64,000 bases of DNA from Streptomyces diastatochromogenes (GTDB lineage Bacteria; Actinomycetota; Actinomycetes; Streptomycetales; Streptomycetaceae): NCBI GenBank assembly GCA_026913215.1, contig JAPTYK010000001.1, forward strand, positions 1,612,001 through 1,676,000, given 5' to 3'. The first letter of the stretch is position 1. Every line of letters starts with the position of its first letter. The position numbers and the translations under genes are program-made. Below, in pieces: positions 1 through 10,532 of this stretch. Under the pieces are notes generated by a model. It saw nothing but the letters and a program-made list of their open reading frames with translations. It made no database searches and was not told the DNA's origin.

Positions 1-1531
1 TGGAGGGTGAGGGGATGTCAGCTCTGCGGTACGGGGGCGGGGACGGGGCTTCTCCGTCGGTGCGCTCGGCGGCGTCCTCCAGGACGATCCGGCCGATGAC
101 CTCGTAGCGTTCGGGGCGCTTGGCCTTGAGGTAGAAGCCGAGGCCGAGGCCGCCGAAGAAGACGGCGCCGACGATCCAGGGGATCGCCTTGAAGAAGAGG
201 GAGTCGGCGGCGAGACCCGCCGCGGTCTCCATGTTCATGACCAGCAGCACGACGACGGCGATCATGCCGACGCCGCCGAGGAGCGGGGCCGTGAGGGTCT
301 TGAACCAGTGCCGGTCCTCGGGGTGGTTCTTGCGGAAGTAGCCGATGACGGCGAAGGAGCAGAGGGTCTGGACGATGAGGATCGCCATCGTGCCGAGGAT
401 CGCGAGCAGCGTGTAGAGGTGGATGTACGGGTCCTCGCCGGCGAGCCAGAAGGCGGCGACGAGGGCCACGGCGATCACGCTCTGGGTGAAGGACGCGATG
501 TACGGCGAGCCGTGCCGGGCGTGGGTCCGGCCGAGCGCCGGGTGCAGGAAGCCCTCCCGGCCGATGGCGTACAGATAGCGCGAGGCGCACTGGTGGAAGG
601 CCATCCCGCAGGCGAAGGAGCCGGTGAGCAGCAGCCACTGGAAGGCGTCGACGGCCCAGGCGCCGATGAAGGTCCGGGTGGGCTCGAAGAACAGGTCGAG
701 GGGGCTCGCGGACGCGGACAGCTTCACGGAGCCGGCGAGCCCGTTCCCGGCGATCGTCATCCACGAGACGTAGATGTAGAAGAGGCCGACGCCGATGACG
801 GAGATCAGGGTGGCGCGCGGGATGACCCGCTTGGGGTTGCGGGACTCCTCGCCGTACATCGCGGTCGACTCGAAGCCGACCCAGGACCAGAAGGCGAAGA
901 AGAGGCCGAGCCCGGCGGAGGTGCCGGTGAAGGCGTTCTTCGGGTTGATCGGCTCGACCGGGATGCCGTCGGGGCCGCCGCCGGCGATCAGGACGGCCGT
1001 GGCGACCGCGAAGAGGACGGCGATCTCCGCGACCAGCATCACCCCCAGCGCCTTGGCGGTCAGGTTGATGTCGAAGTACGACAGGACGGCCGTGACGGCC
1101 AGCATGACCGCCGCGTACAGGATCCACGGCAGGTCCACGCCGAGCTGGTCGGCGACCGTCGTCTTGGCGAAGTAGGAGAAGACGCCGACGATCGAGGCCT
1201 CGAAGACGATGTACGCGAGGACGGCGAGCATGCCGGAGGCCATGCCCGCGATCCGGCCCAGGCCGTGCGAGATGTAGCCGTAGAAGGCGCCGGCGGCCGT
1301 GATCCGCTTGGCCATGGCGACGTAGCCGACCGAGAAGACGGTCAGGACGAGCGTCGCGAAGAGGTATCCGGCGGGCGCGCCGGTACCGTTGCCGAAGCCG
1401 ACGGCGATGGGGAGGTTTCCGGTCATCGCCGTGATCGGGGCGGCGGTGGCGACGGCCATGAAGACGACGCCGACGAGTCCGACCGAGTTCGCCTTGAGCC
1501 GGTGGACCTCTGGGGTGGGGTTCTCTGCCAT
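1..1531 (-). CDS. APC-superfamily amino acid permease (3' end outside window)
   Basis: Integral membrane transporter of the amino acid-polyamine-organocation superfamily, probably importing an amino acid or amine. The ATG at 1531 begins MAENPTPEVHRLKANSVGLV, and the first helix carries the family pattern VVFMAVATAAPITAMTGNLP. About 510 residues are readable with some 12 hydrophobic segments and no in-frame stop before base 1, so the last residues lie outside. The C-terminal tail is charged and proline-rich (from about residue 490). It is divergent from the PucR regulator at 1693 with a shared 160-bp promoter region; this pairing suggests control by that regulator. The substrate cannot be told from sequence. 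The frame is intact in the part seen. Confidence 0.88.
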   Translation of the reverse strand, partial: MAENPTPEVHRLKANSVGLVGVVFMAVATAAPITAMTGNLPIAVGFGNGTGAPAGYLFATLVLTVFSVGYVAMAKRITAAGAFYGYISHGLGRIAGMASGMLAVLAYIVFEASIVGVFSYFAKTTVADQLGVDLPWILYAAVMLAVTAVLSYFDINLTAKALGVMLVAEIAVLFAVATAVLIAGGGPDGIPVEPINPKNAFTGTSAGLGLFFAFWSWVGFESTAMYGEESRNPKRVIPRATLISVIGVGLFYIYVSWMTIAGNGLAGSVKLSASASPLDLFFEPTRTFIGAWAVDAFQWLLLTGSFACGMAFHQCASRYLYAIGREGFLHPALGRTHARHGSPYIASFTQSVIAVALVAAFWLAGEDPYIHLYTLLAILGTMAILIVQTLCSFAVIGYFRKNHPEDRHWFKTLTAPLLGGVGMIAVVVLLVMNMETAAGLAADSLFFKAIPWIVGAVFFGGLGLGFYLKAKRPERYEVIGRIVLEDAAERTDGEAPSPPPYRRADIPSPS

Positions 1532-1692
1532 GGCCCGAGAGGATCCTCGTGAGTGACGTAGGCCACAATCGACATCCGGTCGCACAATTCCCGCCAGGAG
1601 GCGACGAGTTGTCGCCCTGGTGTACGAACTGTCCGGTGCCGTAACCGTCAGGTGATGTCGTCGGAACACGGACGCGGGTAGCGTCCGGCCCC

Positions 1693-3305
1693 ATGGACAA
1701 TCAGGGCGGGATCACCGTGCAGCGGGCGCTGGAACTCCCCGGGCTGCGCGGCGGGCTCCCGGAGGTCGTGGCCGGCGCGGACCGGCTGCACCGCACGGTG
1801 CGCTGGGTGCACGCGGGCGAGGTGCCGAACATCGCCTCGCTGCTCAAGGGCGGCGAACTACTCCTCACGACGGGCCTCGGCCTGGGCACCCGCCCCGCCG
1901 AGCAGCGCGCCTTCGTCCGGCGGCTCGCCGACCGGGGCATCGCCGCCCTCGTCGTCGAGCTGGGCCCGCGCTTCGCCCGCCTCCCGGCGACGATAGTGGA
2001 GACCGCGCGGGCGGCGGGCCTGCCGCTCGTCCAGCTCCACCGCGAGGTCCCCTTCGTCGCCGTCACGGAGGAGATCCACACCGAGATCGTCAACGGCCAC
2101 TACGCCCTCCAGCGGCAGGCCGAGGAGGTCCACCGGCAGTGCACGGAGGCCCTGCTCGGCGGCGGCGGGGTCCCGCAGGTCCTCCGCATCCTCTCCGACT
2201 TCGCCGCCAACCCGGTCTTCCTGGAGACCGCCGACGGACAGCTCCTCTACGCGGCGGGCACCGAGTCCGCGCCCGCCGACCCGCTCCAGGTCTGGGACGG
2301 GCTGCGCGGCCAGCGGGCCGCCCGCGAGTCCGGCCCGCCCACCGGCACGGTCCTCGTCGACGTCCCCGGCGGCGGCCCCGGCACGGGCTCGGTACGGGCC
2401 CGCCTCGTCCTCCTCTCCGTCTCGGGACCCCTCTCCCCGTCCACCGCATGGCGGCCGAGGCGGGCCGCGAGCCTCCTCGCCGTCGTCCTCATGCAGGCCC
2501 GCCAGGAGGAGGAGCTCGCCGCGCGCGGCCGGGGCGACTTCCTCACCGACCTGGCGGAGGGCCGCATCTCGGCGGAGGACGCCCGGCGCAGGCGCGCGTC
2601 CTCGGCTTCAAGCCGGGCGACGGCCCCTGCTCCCGGTGGTCATGCGCCTGGCCTCGGAGCTCTCCCCTCGGGCAGCTGGGCCCTCCTGGCCCGGGCGGTC
2701 CTGGAGGAACTGTCCTCGGTGGGCGTCCCGGCGCTCCTGGGCGTCCGCCCGGTGGAGGGCCGGGTCCCCTGCTCCTGGGCCTGCGCTCGGAATCGGAACG
2801 CACGGCGGTCGCGGACCGGGTCGCGGCGGCGCTGCGCGCGGGCGTGGAGCGGGCGGGCCTGGAACGCGCGGGCGTCCACCCGCCGGTCGTCGTGGTCGGC
2901 GTCGCCGGCGGCTGGGCGGCGGCCTCGGCGGGCCTGCGGCACGCGGCGGAGACCGCGACGGCCGCGCAGGGCCTCTCGGACCTCCCTGGTACGACGCCCG
3001 CCGCCTGGACACCGACCTGCTGCTCTGGCGCCTGCGCGACCACCCGGACCTCGCGGCCTTCGTCGACCGCGCGATCGGCCCCCTGCGGGACCACGACCGC
3101 ACCTCCCGCCCCCCGCTCCTCCCCACCCTGGAGACGTACCTGGCCCACGCGGGCCGCAAGGCGGAGACGGCCCGGGAACTCCACCTCAACCGCCAGACCC
3201 TCTACAACCGCCTGGCCCGCATCTCCGAACTCCTCGGCACCGACCTCGACGACCCCAGACCGTCCTGGCCCTCTCGCTGGCCCTGAGGGCCCGCCGCCAC
3301 GCCGT
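1693..3305 (+). CDS. PucR-family transcriptional regulator (frameshifted as read)
   Basis: Cytoplasmic DNA-binding regulator of the PucR (purine catabolism regulator) family. Residues 1-125 form the N-terminal PucR sensory domain (IASLLKGGELLLTTGLGL). The C-terminus carries the HTH_30 helix-turn-helix, visible in another frame as ETARELHLNRQTLYNRLARI around 3170-3230. At least six one-base losses (near 2590, 2630, 2665, 2770, 2990 and 3255) break the frame; restoring one C in runs such as ccccc rejoins a standard protein of about 540 residues. The true stop is uncertain, about 3300, because of these errors. Divergent from the permease, its likely target. The family regulates nitrogen, purine or amino acid catabolism. 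Confidence 0.82.
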
Positions 3306-3338
3306 GACCCGCCCGTCGGGGCGCCGGCCCCGACGGGG

Positions 3339-4412
3339 TCAGCGCCCCGACAGCTCGTCGTACACCGACAGCACGTGCGCGATCGTCTCGTCCTCCGTGG
3401 GCCACGACCCCGCCTGCGTGCGGCCCGCCGCCGCCAGGTCCATCCGGCGCTCCTCGTCGTCGAGCAGCCCCGCACCGCCCCGCCAGCGCCCCCGCGTCCC
3501 CGTACGGCACCAACTCCGCCGCGTCCCCGACGAGTTCCGGCACGCCGCCGACGGCCGTCGCGACGAGCGGCACCCCGAGCCGGAGGGCCTCCTGCGCGAG
3601 CAGGGCGGGCCTCCCAGCGCGAGGGAGCACGGCGACGTCGGCGGCCGCGAGGAGTTCGGCGACGTCGTCCCGGCGCCCGAGGAGCCGCACCGCGAGCCGC
3701 TCCTCGGTGATCCGCCGCTGCAGGAAGGCCCGTTCGCGCCCCTCCCCGGCGATGACGAGCAGCGGCTGCGGATCGAGCTCGCGCCACGCGCGGGCCGCGT
3801 CGAGCAGCGTCCGGTACCCCGGCCGCGTTCGAGCGCCCCGACGGCCATGATCAGGGGCCGGTCGACGGCGCCGAGCTCGGCGCGGGCCTTGCCGTCGTGG
3901 AGACAGACGGGACCGCGCGCGGCGGGCACGGTGACGGGGGCGAGGCGGGCGTCCGGGCCCCGCGCCGCCGGGCCCGGTCGACGAGTTCGGAGGAGGTCCC
4001 GAGGACGACGGTCGCGGCCCGCGCGGTCCTCCGCTCCAGGAGCCGCAGCACCCGCCCAGCGCCCCGTCGACGTGGTTCCGGCTGTGCCAGGTGGTGACCA
4101 GCGGCGCCCGGCCGCCGCCGCCCGCGAGCGCGAGCGCGGCCCGTACGGAGGCCTGGAGCCCGTGCGCGTGGACCACGTCCGCGCCGATGCAGGCGTTGCG
4201 GAGCACGGTGACGGTCGAGGGGTCGCCGAGGCGCGGCAGGGGCACGAAGTGCGCGCCCGCGCCCAGGTAGTCGTATGCGCGGTCGAGTTCGGCCGGGGCG
4301 CACACGGTCACCCGCACGCCCTCGCCACCAGCCCCGAGGCGAGTGATCGGACGTGAGCGCTGCTGCCCGCGCCGCCGCCGCCCAGCACTTGGACCGTACG
4401 GAGCTGTGTCAC
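3339..4412 (-). CDS. GT4-type glycosyltransferase (multiply frameshifted as read)
   Basis: Family 4-like (GT-B fold) glycosyltransferase, cytosolic and probably membrane-associated. The GTG at 4412 starts VTQLRTVQVLGGGGAGSSAH, with the Gly-rich nucleotide-sugar loop at residues 9-16. Later come DVVHAHGLQAS and LVTTWHS, and the C-terminal E-x7-E donor motif region (ALLAQEALRLGVPLVATAVG). The end reads VLSVYDELSGR. At least six frame breaks (near 4325, 4055, 3965, 3825, 3625, 3460) disrupt it; each piece matches the family in order, giving about 360 residues. It lies downstream of the MraY-like gene, so both may serve a cell-envelope glycan or glycolipid. Acceptor and donor are unknown. Confidence 0.72.
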
Positions 4413-4554
4413 GCGCCCAAGGATGCCAGTCCGTGCCCCCGACCGTACGCACGTTCCGGCACCGAAATGGCGTCGTTCCCCCGGGCGGAAGGCGTACGGC
4501 ACGGGGAGCCGCGCCACGGGTTCACCCACACGGGTGAGCACGCGGTGCGGACGC

Positions 4555-5352
4555 TCAGACGGAGGCGGCCCGCTCGCCCCACACGGCGGCGGCGACCAGA
4601 CCGGCCGCGTGCGCGGCGAGCCCGAGCCGCCCGTTGGAGGCGGCGACGGCACTGCCGACGGCGGCGCCGAGGGCGTGCGCGCCCATGTCGCCGAGCATGG
4701 TCTCCTCGCCGAGGTCGTCGCCGAGGAGGGCGCGGCGGCCCCATCGGCGCGGCGGCGAGCGACCCCGCAGGAGCCCCGGCGCGCCGAGCCCGAGCGCGAG
4801 GAGGCCCGCGCGCCCCGGCCGTACGTCCACGAGGTTCACCAGGTGCGCGGTGCCGGCGATGACGACGCCGGCGAGGACCTTGTCGACGGGCTTCTCCTTG
4901 AGGAGCGCCCGGCGACGAGCGAGGCGGCGCCGATCCCGAACAGCTTCACCGCGCCACTGGTCACCTCACCGCCCCGCAGCGCGCCAGGTGCGCCCGGAAC
5001 CCGCGCCGGTGATCGCCGCGCAGATCGTCGTACCGCCCGCAGACGGCCGCCGCCACGACGGCGAGGGAGGCGGCGGCGCGGCGGGCAGGACCGCGGCGGC
5101 CGAGCCGAGGGCGACGGCGGGACCGGCCAGCAGGGAGACCGGACGGCCCGCGTGGTTGGTCCGCTCCCAGCTGCCCGGGTTCCCCGGCGGGCGCCGCCTC
5201 AACTGCCCGTACGCGAACCGGGCGGCGCCGAAGGCGAGGGCGAAGCCGCCGACCCGGCCGAGCCCGCCCGGCCTGGCACCGGCCGCCCCGCACCTGCCCG
5301 CCAGGAACCGACCGTCCCCGAACCGTCCCGCCCGATGCCGTCCGCCCCGCAC
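4555..5352 (-). CDS. MraY/WecA-like membrane protein (frameshifted as read)
   Basis: Predicted polytopic membrane protein with faint features of the polyprenyl-phosphate N-acetylhexosamine-1-phosphate transferase (MraY/WecA) family. Two motifs appear in family order: AHLVNLVDVRPGRAGL, resembling the N-x-x-D-G loop, and GDMGAHALGAAVGSAV, resembling the G-D-x-G-S/A-x2-L-G motif. The N-terminal part contains FALAFGAARFAYGQLRRRPP. The chosen start is GTG 5352; the sequence upstream is ambiguous. Breaks near 5060, 4970 and 4905 interrupt the frame. It begins 22 bp after recN stops and precedes a glycosyltransferase, suggesting an operon that makes an undecaprenyl-linked glycan. Assignment is by motif resemblance only and could be wrong. 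Confidence 0.5.
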
Positions 5353-5373
5353 CGACCGGCCCCGTGCCGCTCC

Positions 5374-7113
5374 TCACCCGTCCGCCCGTGCCGTCGCGAG
5401 CAGTTCCTCCGCGTGGGCCCTGGCCGTCTCGGAGTCCTCCTGGCGGCGAGCATCCGGGACAGCTCCCGGACGCGTCCTCGCCCTCCAGGACGGTGACGCC
5501 CGAACGGGTGACGGAGCCGTCGTTGGTCTTCTCGACGAGCAGCTGCCGGTCGGCGAAGGCCGCGACCTGCGGGAGGTGGGTGACGACCACGACCTGCGCG
5601 GACTTGGCGAGCTTGGCGAGCCGGCGGCCGATCTCGACGGCCGCCTTGCCGCCGACGCCCGCGTCGACCTCGTCGAAGAGGTACGTCGGCACCGGGTCGA
5701 CCCCGGCGAAGACGACCTCCACGGCGAGCATCACCGGGACAGCTCACCGCCGGACGCGCCCTTGGCGATGGGCCGGGGCGGGGCGCCGGGGTGCGGGGCG
5801 AGCAGCAGCTCGACCTCGTCGGCGCCGGACGGCCCGTAGGCGACCCGGCGGCCGCCGACCTCGACGCCCTCTTCGTCCTCGGTCTGCGTGAGGGCGAAGG
5901 ACACGCGCGCGTGCGGCATGGCCAGCGAGGCGAGTTCGGCGGTGACCGCGGCGGCGAACCGGTCGGCCGCCTCGGTGCGGGCGTCGGTGAGCCGCTGCGC
6001 GAGCACCGAGAGCGCGTCGCGCAGCCGGTCCCGCTCGGCGGTGAGCTCCTCGATCCGCTCGTCGTCGCCGTCGAGCTCGCCGAGCCGCCCGGCGCTCTCC
6101 TCCGCCCAGGCGAGCACGGCCGCGATGTCCTCGCCGTACTTCCGGGTCAGCTGGGTGAGCACCGCCCGCCGTTCCTCGACGGCCGCGAGCCGCAGCGGGT
6201 CGGCGTCGAGGTCGTCGACGTATCCGGCGAGCTCCTGCGCCACGTCCGACAGGAGGATGGAGATCTCGCCCATCCGGTCGGCGAGCCCGGCGAGCGCCGG
6301 ATCGTGCGACCGTACGGCCTCCAGGGCCCGGCCCGCGCCCGCGACGAGGGTGGTCGCGTCGACGCCCTCGGGGTCCTCGGGGTTCCCCGCGAGCGCGGCG
6401 CGCGCGAGCGCGGCGGCGGAGGCAAGGGCCTCGGCGTGGCCGAGCCGCTCGGCCTCGGCGGCGAGTTCGACGTCCTCACCGACCCGCGGTTCGACGGCCT
6501 CGATCTCGCCGAGCCCGAAGCGCAGCAGATCGGCCTCCTGGGCTCGCTCACGCGCCCGGGTGGTGATCTCGTCCAGCTCGGTGGTGACGGCGCGCAGCCG
6601 CCGGTACGCCTCGCCGTAGGCGGCGAGCGGCACCGAGACGGCCTCGCCCGCGTACCGGTCGAGCGCGCCGCGCTGCCGGGCGGGCTTGAGCAGGCCCTGC
6701 TGGTCGGTCTGGCCGTGGACGGCGACGAGCTCGTCGGAGAGTTCGGCGAGCAGCCCGACGGGCACCGAACGCCCGCCGAGGTGGGCGCGCGAGCGTCCCT
6801 CGGCGGAGACCGTGCGGCTGACGAGGAGCACGCCCTCGTCGAGCTCGGCACCGGCCTCCTCGGCGCGTACGGCGACGGGCGTGCCCGCGGGCACGCTGAT
6901 CCGTCCCTCGACGACGGCCGAGGCCGCGCCGATCCGCACCAGGGCCGGGTCGGCACGTCCACCGAGCAGCAGCCCCAGGCTGGTCACGACCATCGTCTTG
7001 CCCGCACCGGTCTCACCGGTCACCGCGGTGAAGCCGGGCGACAGCTCGACCACCGCGTCGTCGATGACCCCGAGCGACCGTATCCGCATCTCCTCCAGCA
7101 CGCCCCAGACCAT
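5374..7113 (-). CDS. recN: DNA repair protein RecN (frameshifted as read)
   Basis: SMC-like ATPase acting early in double-strand-break repair with RecA. The N-terminus has MRIRSLGVIDDAVVELSPGF, then the Walker A GETGAGKT. The central coiled-coil region carries many Glu/Arg heptads, and GASGGELSR is the ABC signature. The C-terminal lobe reads PTYLFDEVDAGVGG (Walker B) and VVVVTHLPQVAAFAD (H-loop), ending near ATARADG. One G is missing after GGELSR (near 5737), splitting the two ATPase halves, with further losses near 5478 and 5445. Restored length is about 580 residues, normal for RecN. ATG 7113 was chosen; ATG 7089 (MRIRSL) is possible. It lies in the same strand series as nadK and tlyA, the usual actinobacterial order. 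Confidence 0.93.
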
Positions 7114-7189
7114 ACGAGGTTTCCGGGTCCGACGCGACATCGCCCCGTGCGTAACCCCCGGAGCGCCACTCGTTACGAGCGGGCCGGGG

Positions 7190-8110
7190 TCAGTGCGGCG
7201 CGCCCGCCACCCCGACACCGGCAGGGCGAACTTGGCGACGAGACGGTCGGTGAAGGAGGCGTGGTGCAGCCGGGCGAGCCGGACCGGCACGGCGCCCCGC
7301 CGCACCTCGACGCGGGCGCCCGCCGGGAGCTCCACGGTCCGCCGCCCGTCGCACCACAGCACCCCGTGCGGGTGTGCGGCTCGACCTCGACCGTGAGCAC
7401 CGACCGGGGGTGGTGACGAGCGGCTTGGCGAAGAGGGCGTGGGCCCCGATCGGGACCATGAGGAGCGCCTCGACCTCGGGCCAGACGACCGGGCCGCCCG
7501 CCGAGAAGGCGTACGCGGTGGAGCCGGTGGGTGTCGCGCAGATCACCCCGTCGCAGCCGAAGCCGGTCACCGGGCGCCCGTCGATCGCGAGCACGACCTC
7601 CAGCATCCGTTCCGGCGAGACCTTCTGCACGGCGGCCTCGTTGAGCGCCCAGTCGCGGTGCAGGACGTCGCCGTTCTCGTGCACGGTGACGTCGAGGGTC
7701 ATCCGCTCCTCGACCTCGTACGCCTTGGTGACGACCCGGTCGACGACCTTGTCGAGGTCGTCGCGCTCGGCCTCGGCGAGGAAGCCGACGCGCCCGAGGT
7801 TGACGCCGAGCATGGGCACGCCGGAGGCGCGGGAGAACTCCGCGCCGCGCAGCAGGGTGCCGTCGCCGCCGAGGACGATGAGCAGCTCACAGCCGTCGAG
7901 CGCGTCGGAGCAGGCCTCCGGGACCTTCTCGACGGACGGCGGCAGCGGCAGGTCCGCGGCCTCGGCCTCCAGGACGCGGACGCCGATGCCGCAGCGCAGC
8001 AGCCCCAGGACGACCAGTTCGGCGCTGCGCACGGCGGCCGGGCGGCCGGTGTGCGCGAGCAGGAAGACGGTGCGTGTTGTTCCCGATGGTGCTGCTGCAG
8101 TTGAGTTCAA
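7190..8110 (-). CDS. nadK: NAD kinase (frameshifted at the 3' end as read)
   Basis: Cytosolic ATP- or polyphosphate-dependent NAD kinase making NADP. The conserved VLGGDGTLLRGAEF (GGDG site, about residues 75-88) and CDGVICATPTGSTAYAFSAG substrate loop are present. The TTG start at 8110 is supported by GGAGGG six bases upstream and by overlap with the tlyA stop (TTGA), indicating translational coupling. Three one-base losses near 7405, 7365 and 7200 break the C-terminal strand region; restoration gives LTVEVEPHTRTGVLWCDG and an end at the TGA at 7190, about 305 residues. It sits between tlyA and recN as in other actinomycetes (gene also called ppnK). Confidence 0.93.
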   Translation of the reverse strand: MNSTAAAPSGTTRTVFLLAHTGRPAAVRSAELVVLGLLRCGIGVRVLEAEAADLPLPPSVEKVPEACSDALDGCELLIVLGGDGTLLRGAEFSRASGVPMLGVNLGRVGFLAEAERDDLDKVVDRVVTKAYEVEERMTLDVTVHENGDVLHRDWALNEAAVQKVSPERMLEVVLAIDGRPVTGFGCDGVICATPTGSTAYAFSAGGPVVWPEVEALLMVPIGAHALFAKPLVTTPGRCSRSRSSRTPARGAVVRRAADRGAPGGRPRRGAAGRRAGPARPAAPRLLHRPSRRQVRPAGVGVAGAPH

Positions 8111-8919
8111 CGAGGTCCCTCCGCCACGGCGCGGTCGACGTCCGCCGGATCCAGCGCGGGCGCGCCTGCCCGCAGCCACAGAAAGTACTCGACGTTGCCC
8201 GAGGGGCCGGGCAGCGGGCTGGCGGTGACGCCGAGGACGCCGAGGCCGAGCTCGCCGGCCTGCCGGGCCACGTTCTTCACGGCGTCCGCGCGGAGTTCGG
8301 CGGAACGGACGACTCCGCCGGTGCCGAGCCGCTCCTTGCCCACCTCGAACTGCGGCTTGACCATGAGGACGAGGTCGGCGCCGGGCGCCGTGCAGGCCGC
8401 GAGGGCGGGCAGGACGAGCCCGAGCGGGATGAAGGACAGATCGCCGACGACGAGGTCGACGGGGACGCCGTCGAGGGCGTCGACCGTCAACTCGCGTACG
8501 TTCGTGCGGTCCTTCACGGTGACGCGCTCGTCGCTCTGCAGCGACCAGGCGAGCTGTCCGTAGCCGACGTCGACGGCGACGACGTGGGCGGCGCCCGCGC
8601 GCAGCAGGACGTCGGTGAAGCCGCCGGTGGAGGCCCCGGCGTCCAGGGCGCGCCGGCCCTCGACCACGAGCCCCGGGGCACGAAGGCGGCGAAGGCCCCG
8701 GCGAGCTTGTGGCCGCCGCGCGAGACGTAGTCGGGGTCGGAGTCGTCCTGGGCGACGACGATGGCGCGGCGGTCTCGACCTGGGTGGCGGGCTTGGTGGC
8801 GACGGTCTTGCCGACGGTCACCCGGCCCGCGGCGATCAGCTGGCTGGCGTGCTCGCGCGAGCCGCGAGCTTGCGCCGTACCAGCTCGGCGTCGAGACGGC
8901 GGCGTGCCGGTCCTGCCAC
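8107..8919 (-). CDS. tlyA: TlyA rRNA 2'-O-methyltransferase / hemolysin-like protein (frameshifted as read)
   Basis: TlyA family: N-terminal S4 RNA-binding domain (LDAELVRRKLA, ASQLIAAGRVTVGK, residues about 8-70) and C-terminal FtsJ-like SAM methyltransferase. The SAM motif GRRALDAGASTGGFTDVLL is clear, followed by VDLVVGDLSFIPL and LVLMVKPQFEVGKE. In mycobacteria TlyA methylates C1409 of 16S and C1920 of 23S rRNA, giving capreomycin/viomycin sensitivity. The GTG start 8919 reads VAGPARRRLDAEL. One-base losses near 8865, 8765 and 8680 split the N-terminus from the methyltransferase; about 270 residues after repair. Its stop overlaps the TTG of nadK. Confidence 0.9.
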
Positions 8920-8926
8920 GTTCGGT

Positions 8927-9188
8927 TCAGCTCCTGTTGTCGTACGGACGGGGGCGGGGTGCGCGTCGAGCGAGGTCAGCTCGGCGCGCAGTCCACGGTG
9001 TACATCCTCGTACACCTCCGGGTGTCCGTCCGCCGGGAGGTGGTCGAGCCCGGCGAGACGCGCGAGGGCGGCGTCGACGGCGGCATGGCCGGTGGGCTCC
9101 GCGGCGACGCCGAGCGGCGCGGGCCCGGCGGGCTCGTACGTCTCGGCCGGGGCCTGCTCCTGCGGGGCTTCGGGGTGGCGTCGCTCAT
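8927..9188 (-). CDS. Small conserved actinobacterial protein upstream of tlyA (frameshifted)
   Basis: Short hypothetical protein. With one base restored after the first five codons the frame reads PEAPQEQAPAETYEPAGPA, then GHAAVDAALARLAGLDHLPA and GHPEVYEDVHRGLRAELTSL, a pattern I know as a small conserved actinobacterial protein encoded next to tlyA. It is about 85 residues: an acidic proline/alanine-rich N-terminus followed by a helical segment. The read frame runs into tlyA without a stop; the TGA at 8927-8929, next to an AGGAG that can serve tlyA, is the likely real stop and needs a second repair. Probably co-transcribed with tlyA. Function unknown. Confidence 0.55.
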
Positions 9189-9230
9189 GCCCCGACGCTA
9201 CCGCGAAGCCCTGGGGTACCGTCGACGGCG

Positions 9231-9578
9231 ATGGCGACGATCACGGAGTGCCGCGGCGCACTGGACAGACTTTCGGACAATCTCGCGCGGGCCGACGAGG
9301 GCGTGCGCGGCGCGGCCGCGCTCGACCGCAGCCTGAGCTGCCACATCACGGACCTCGACACGACGTTCACGGGCCGTCTCGCGGACGGCCGGATCCGGGT
9401 CGACGGGACGGTGGAGGGCCCCCCGCGGGACAAGGCGCAGATCCGGCTCGCGATGACCGGCGACGACCTGGTGGCGATGGTGGACGGCGGGCTGAACTTC
9501 GCGAAGGCCTGGGCCTCCGGCCGGGTCAGGCTGGAGGCCGGCTTCCGCGACCTGCTGCGCCTGAGGTCGCTTCTGTAG
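9231..9578 (+). CDS. SCP2 sterol-binding-domain protein
   Basis: Single-domain protein of 115 residues with the SCP-2 sterol-transfer fold: TFTGRLADGRIRVDGTVEG in the middle and DDLVAMVDGGLNFAKAWASG near the C-terminus, the usual lipid-pocket region. ATG 9231 is chosen because it begins the conserved MATITECRGALDRLSDNLA; upstream in-frame sequence overlaps the divergent small gene. No signal peptide or membrane segment, so cytosolic. The family binds lipids, acyl-CoAs or sterol-like molecules in a hydrophobic cavity; the ligand here is unknown. It lies divergent from the tlyA group and converges with the ABC ATPase gene, 18 bp away. The frame is intact. Confidence 0.83.
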   Translation: MATITECRGALDRLSDNLARADEGVRGAAALDRSLSCHITDLDTTFTGRLADGRIRVDGTVEGPPRDKAQIRLAMTGDDLVAMVDGGLNFAKAWASGRVRLEAGFRDLLRLRSLL

Positions 9579-9596
9579 CGGGCCCCGGGCCCGCGG

Positions 9597-10438
<842 letters not shown>

Positions 10439-10501
10439 ACCCGCACTCCCGGTGTCTCGTCCGTGGTCAGGTCAGGCGGCGACGACCACGATCACGCGAA
10501 G

Positions 10502-10520
10502 TTAGGTTAGCCTACCCAAC
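10502..10520 (-). promoter_or_regulatory. Iron box (DmdR1/IdeR/DtxR-type operator)
   Basis: The 19-bp sequence ttaggttagcctacccaac matches the DtxR-family consensus TTAGGTTAGSCTAACCTAA at 16 of 19 positions by eye, with a complete left arm. It lies 64-82 bp upstream of the siderophore ABC ATPase start, a normal position for repression by iron-loaded DmdR1. It is the only such site I noticed in the window. Confidence 0.78.
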
Positions 10521-10532
10521 CCCTCCGTGCGG

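Noticed and set aside
5374..7113. Programmed frameshift in recN or a true pseudogene
   Set aside because: The break lies in a GGG run, like many others across the window, and no slippery heptamer with a downstream structure was seen.
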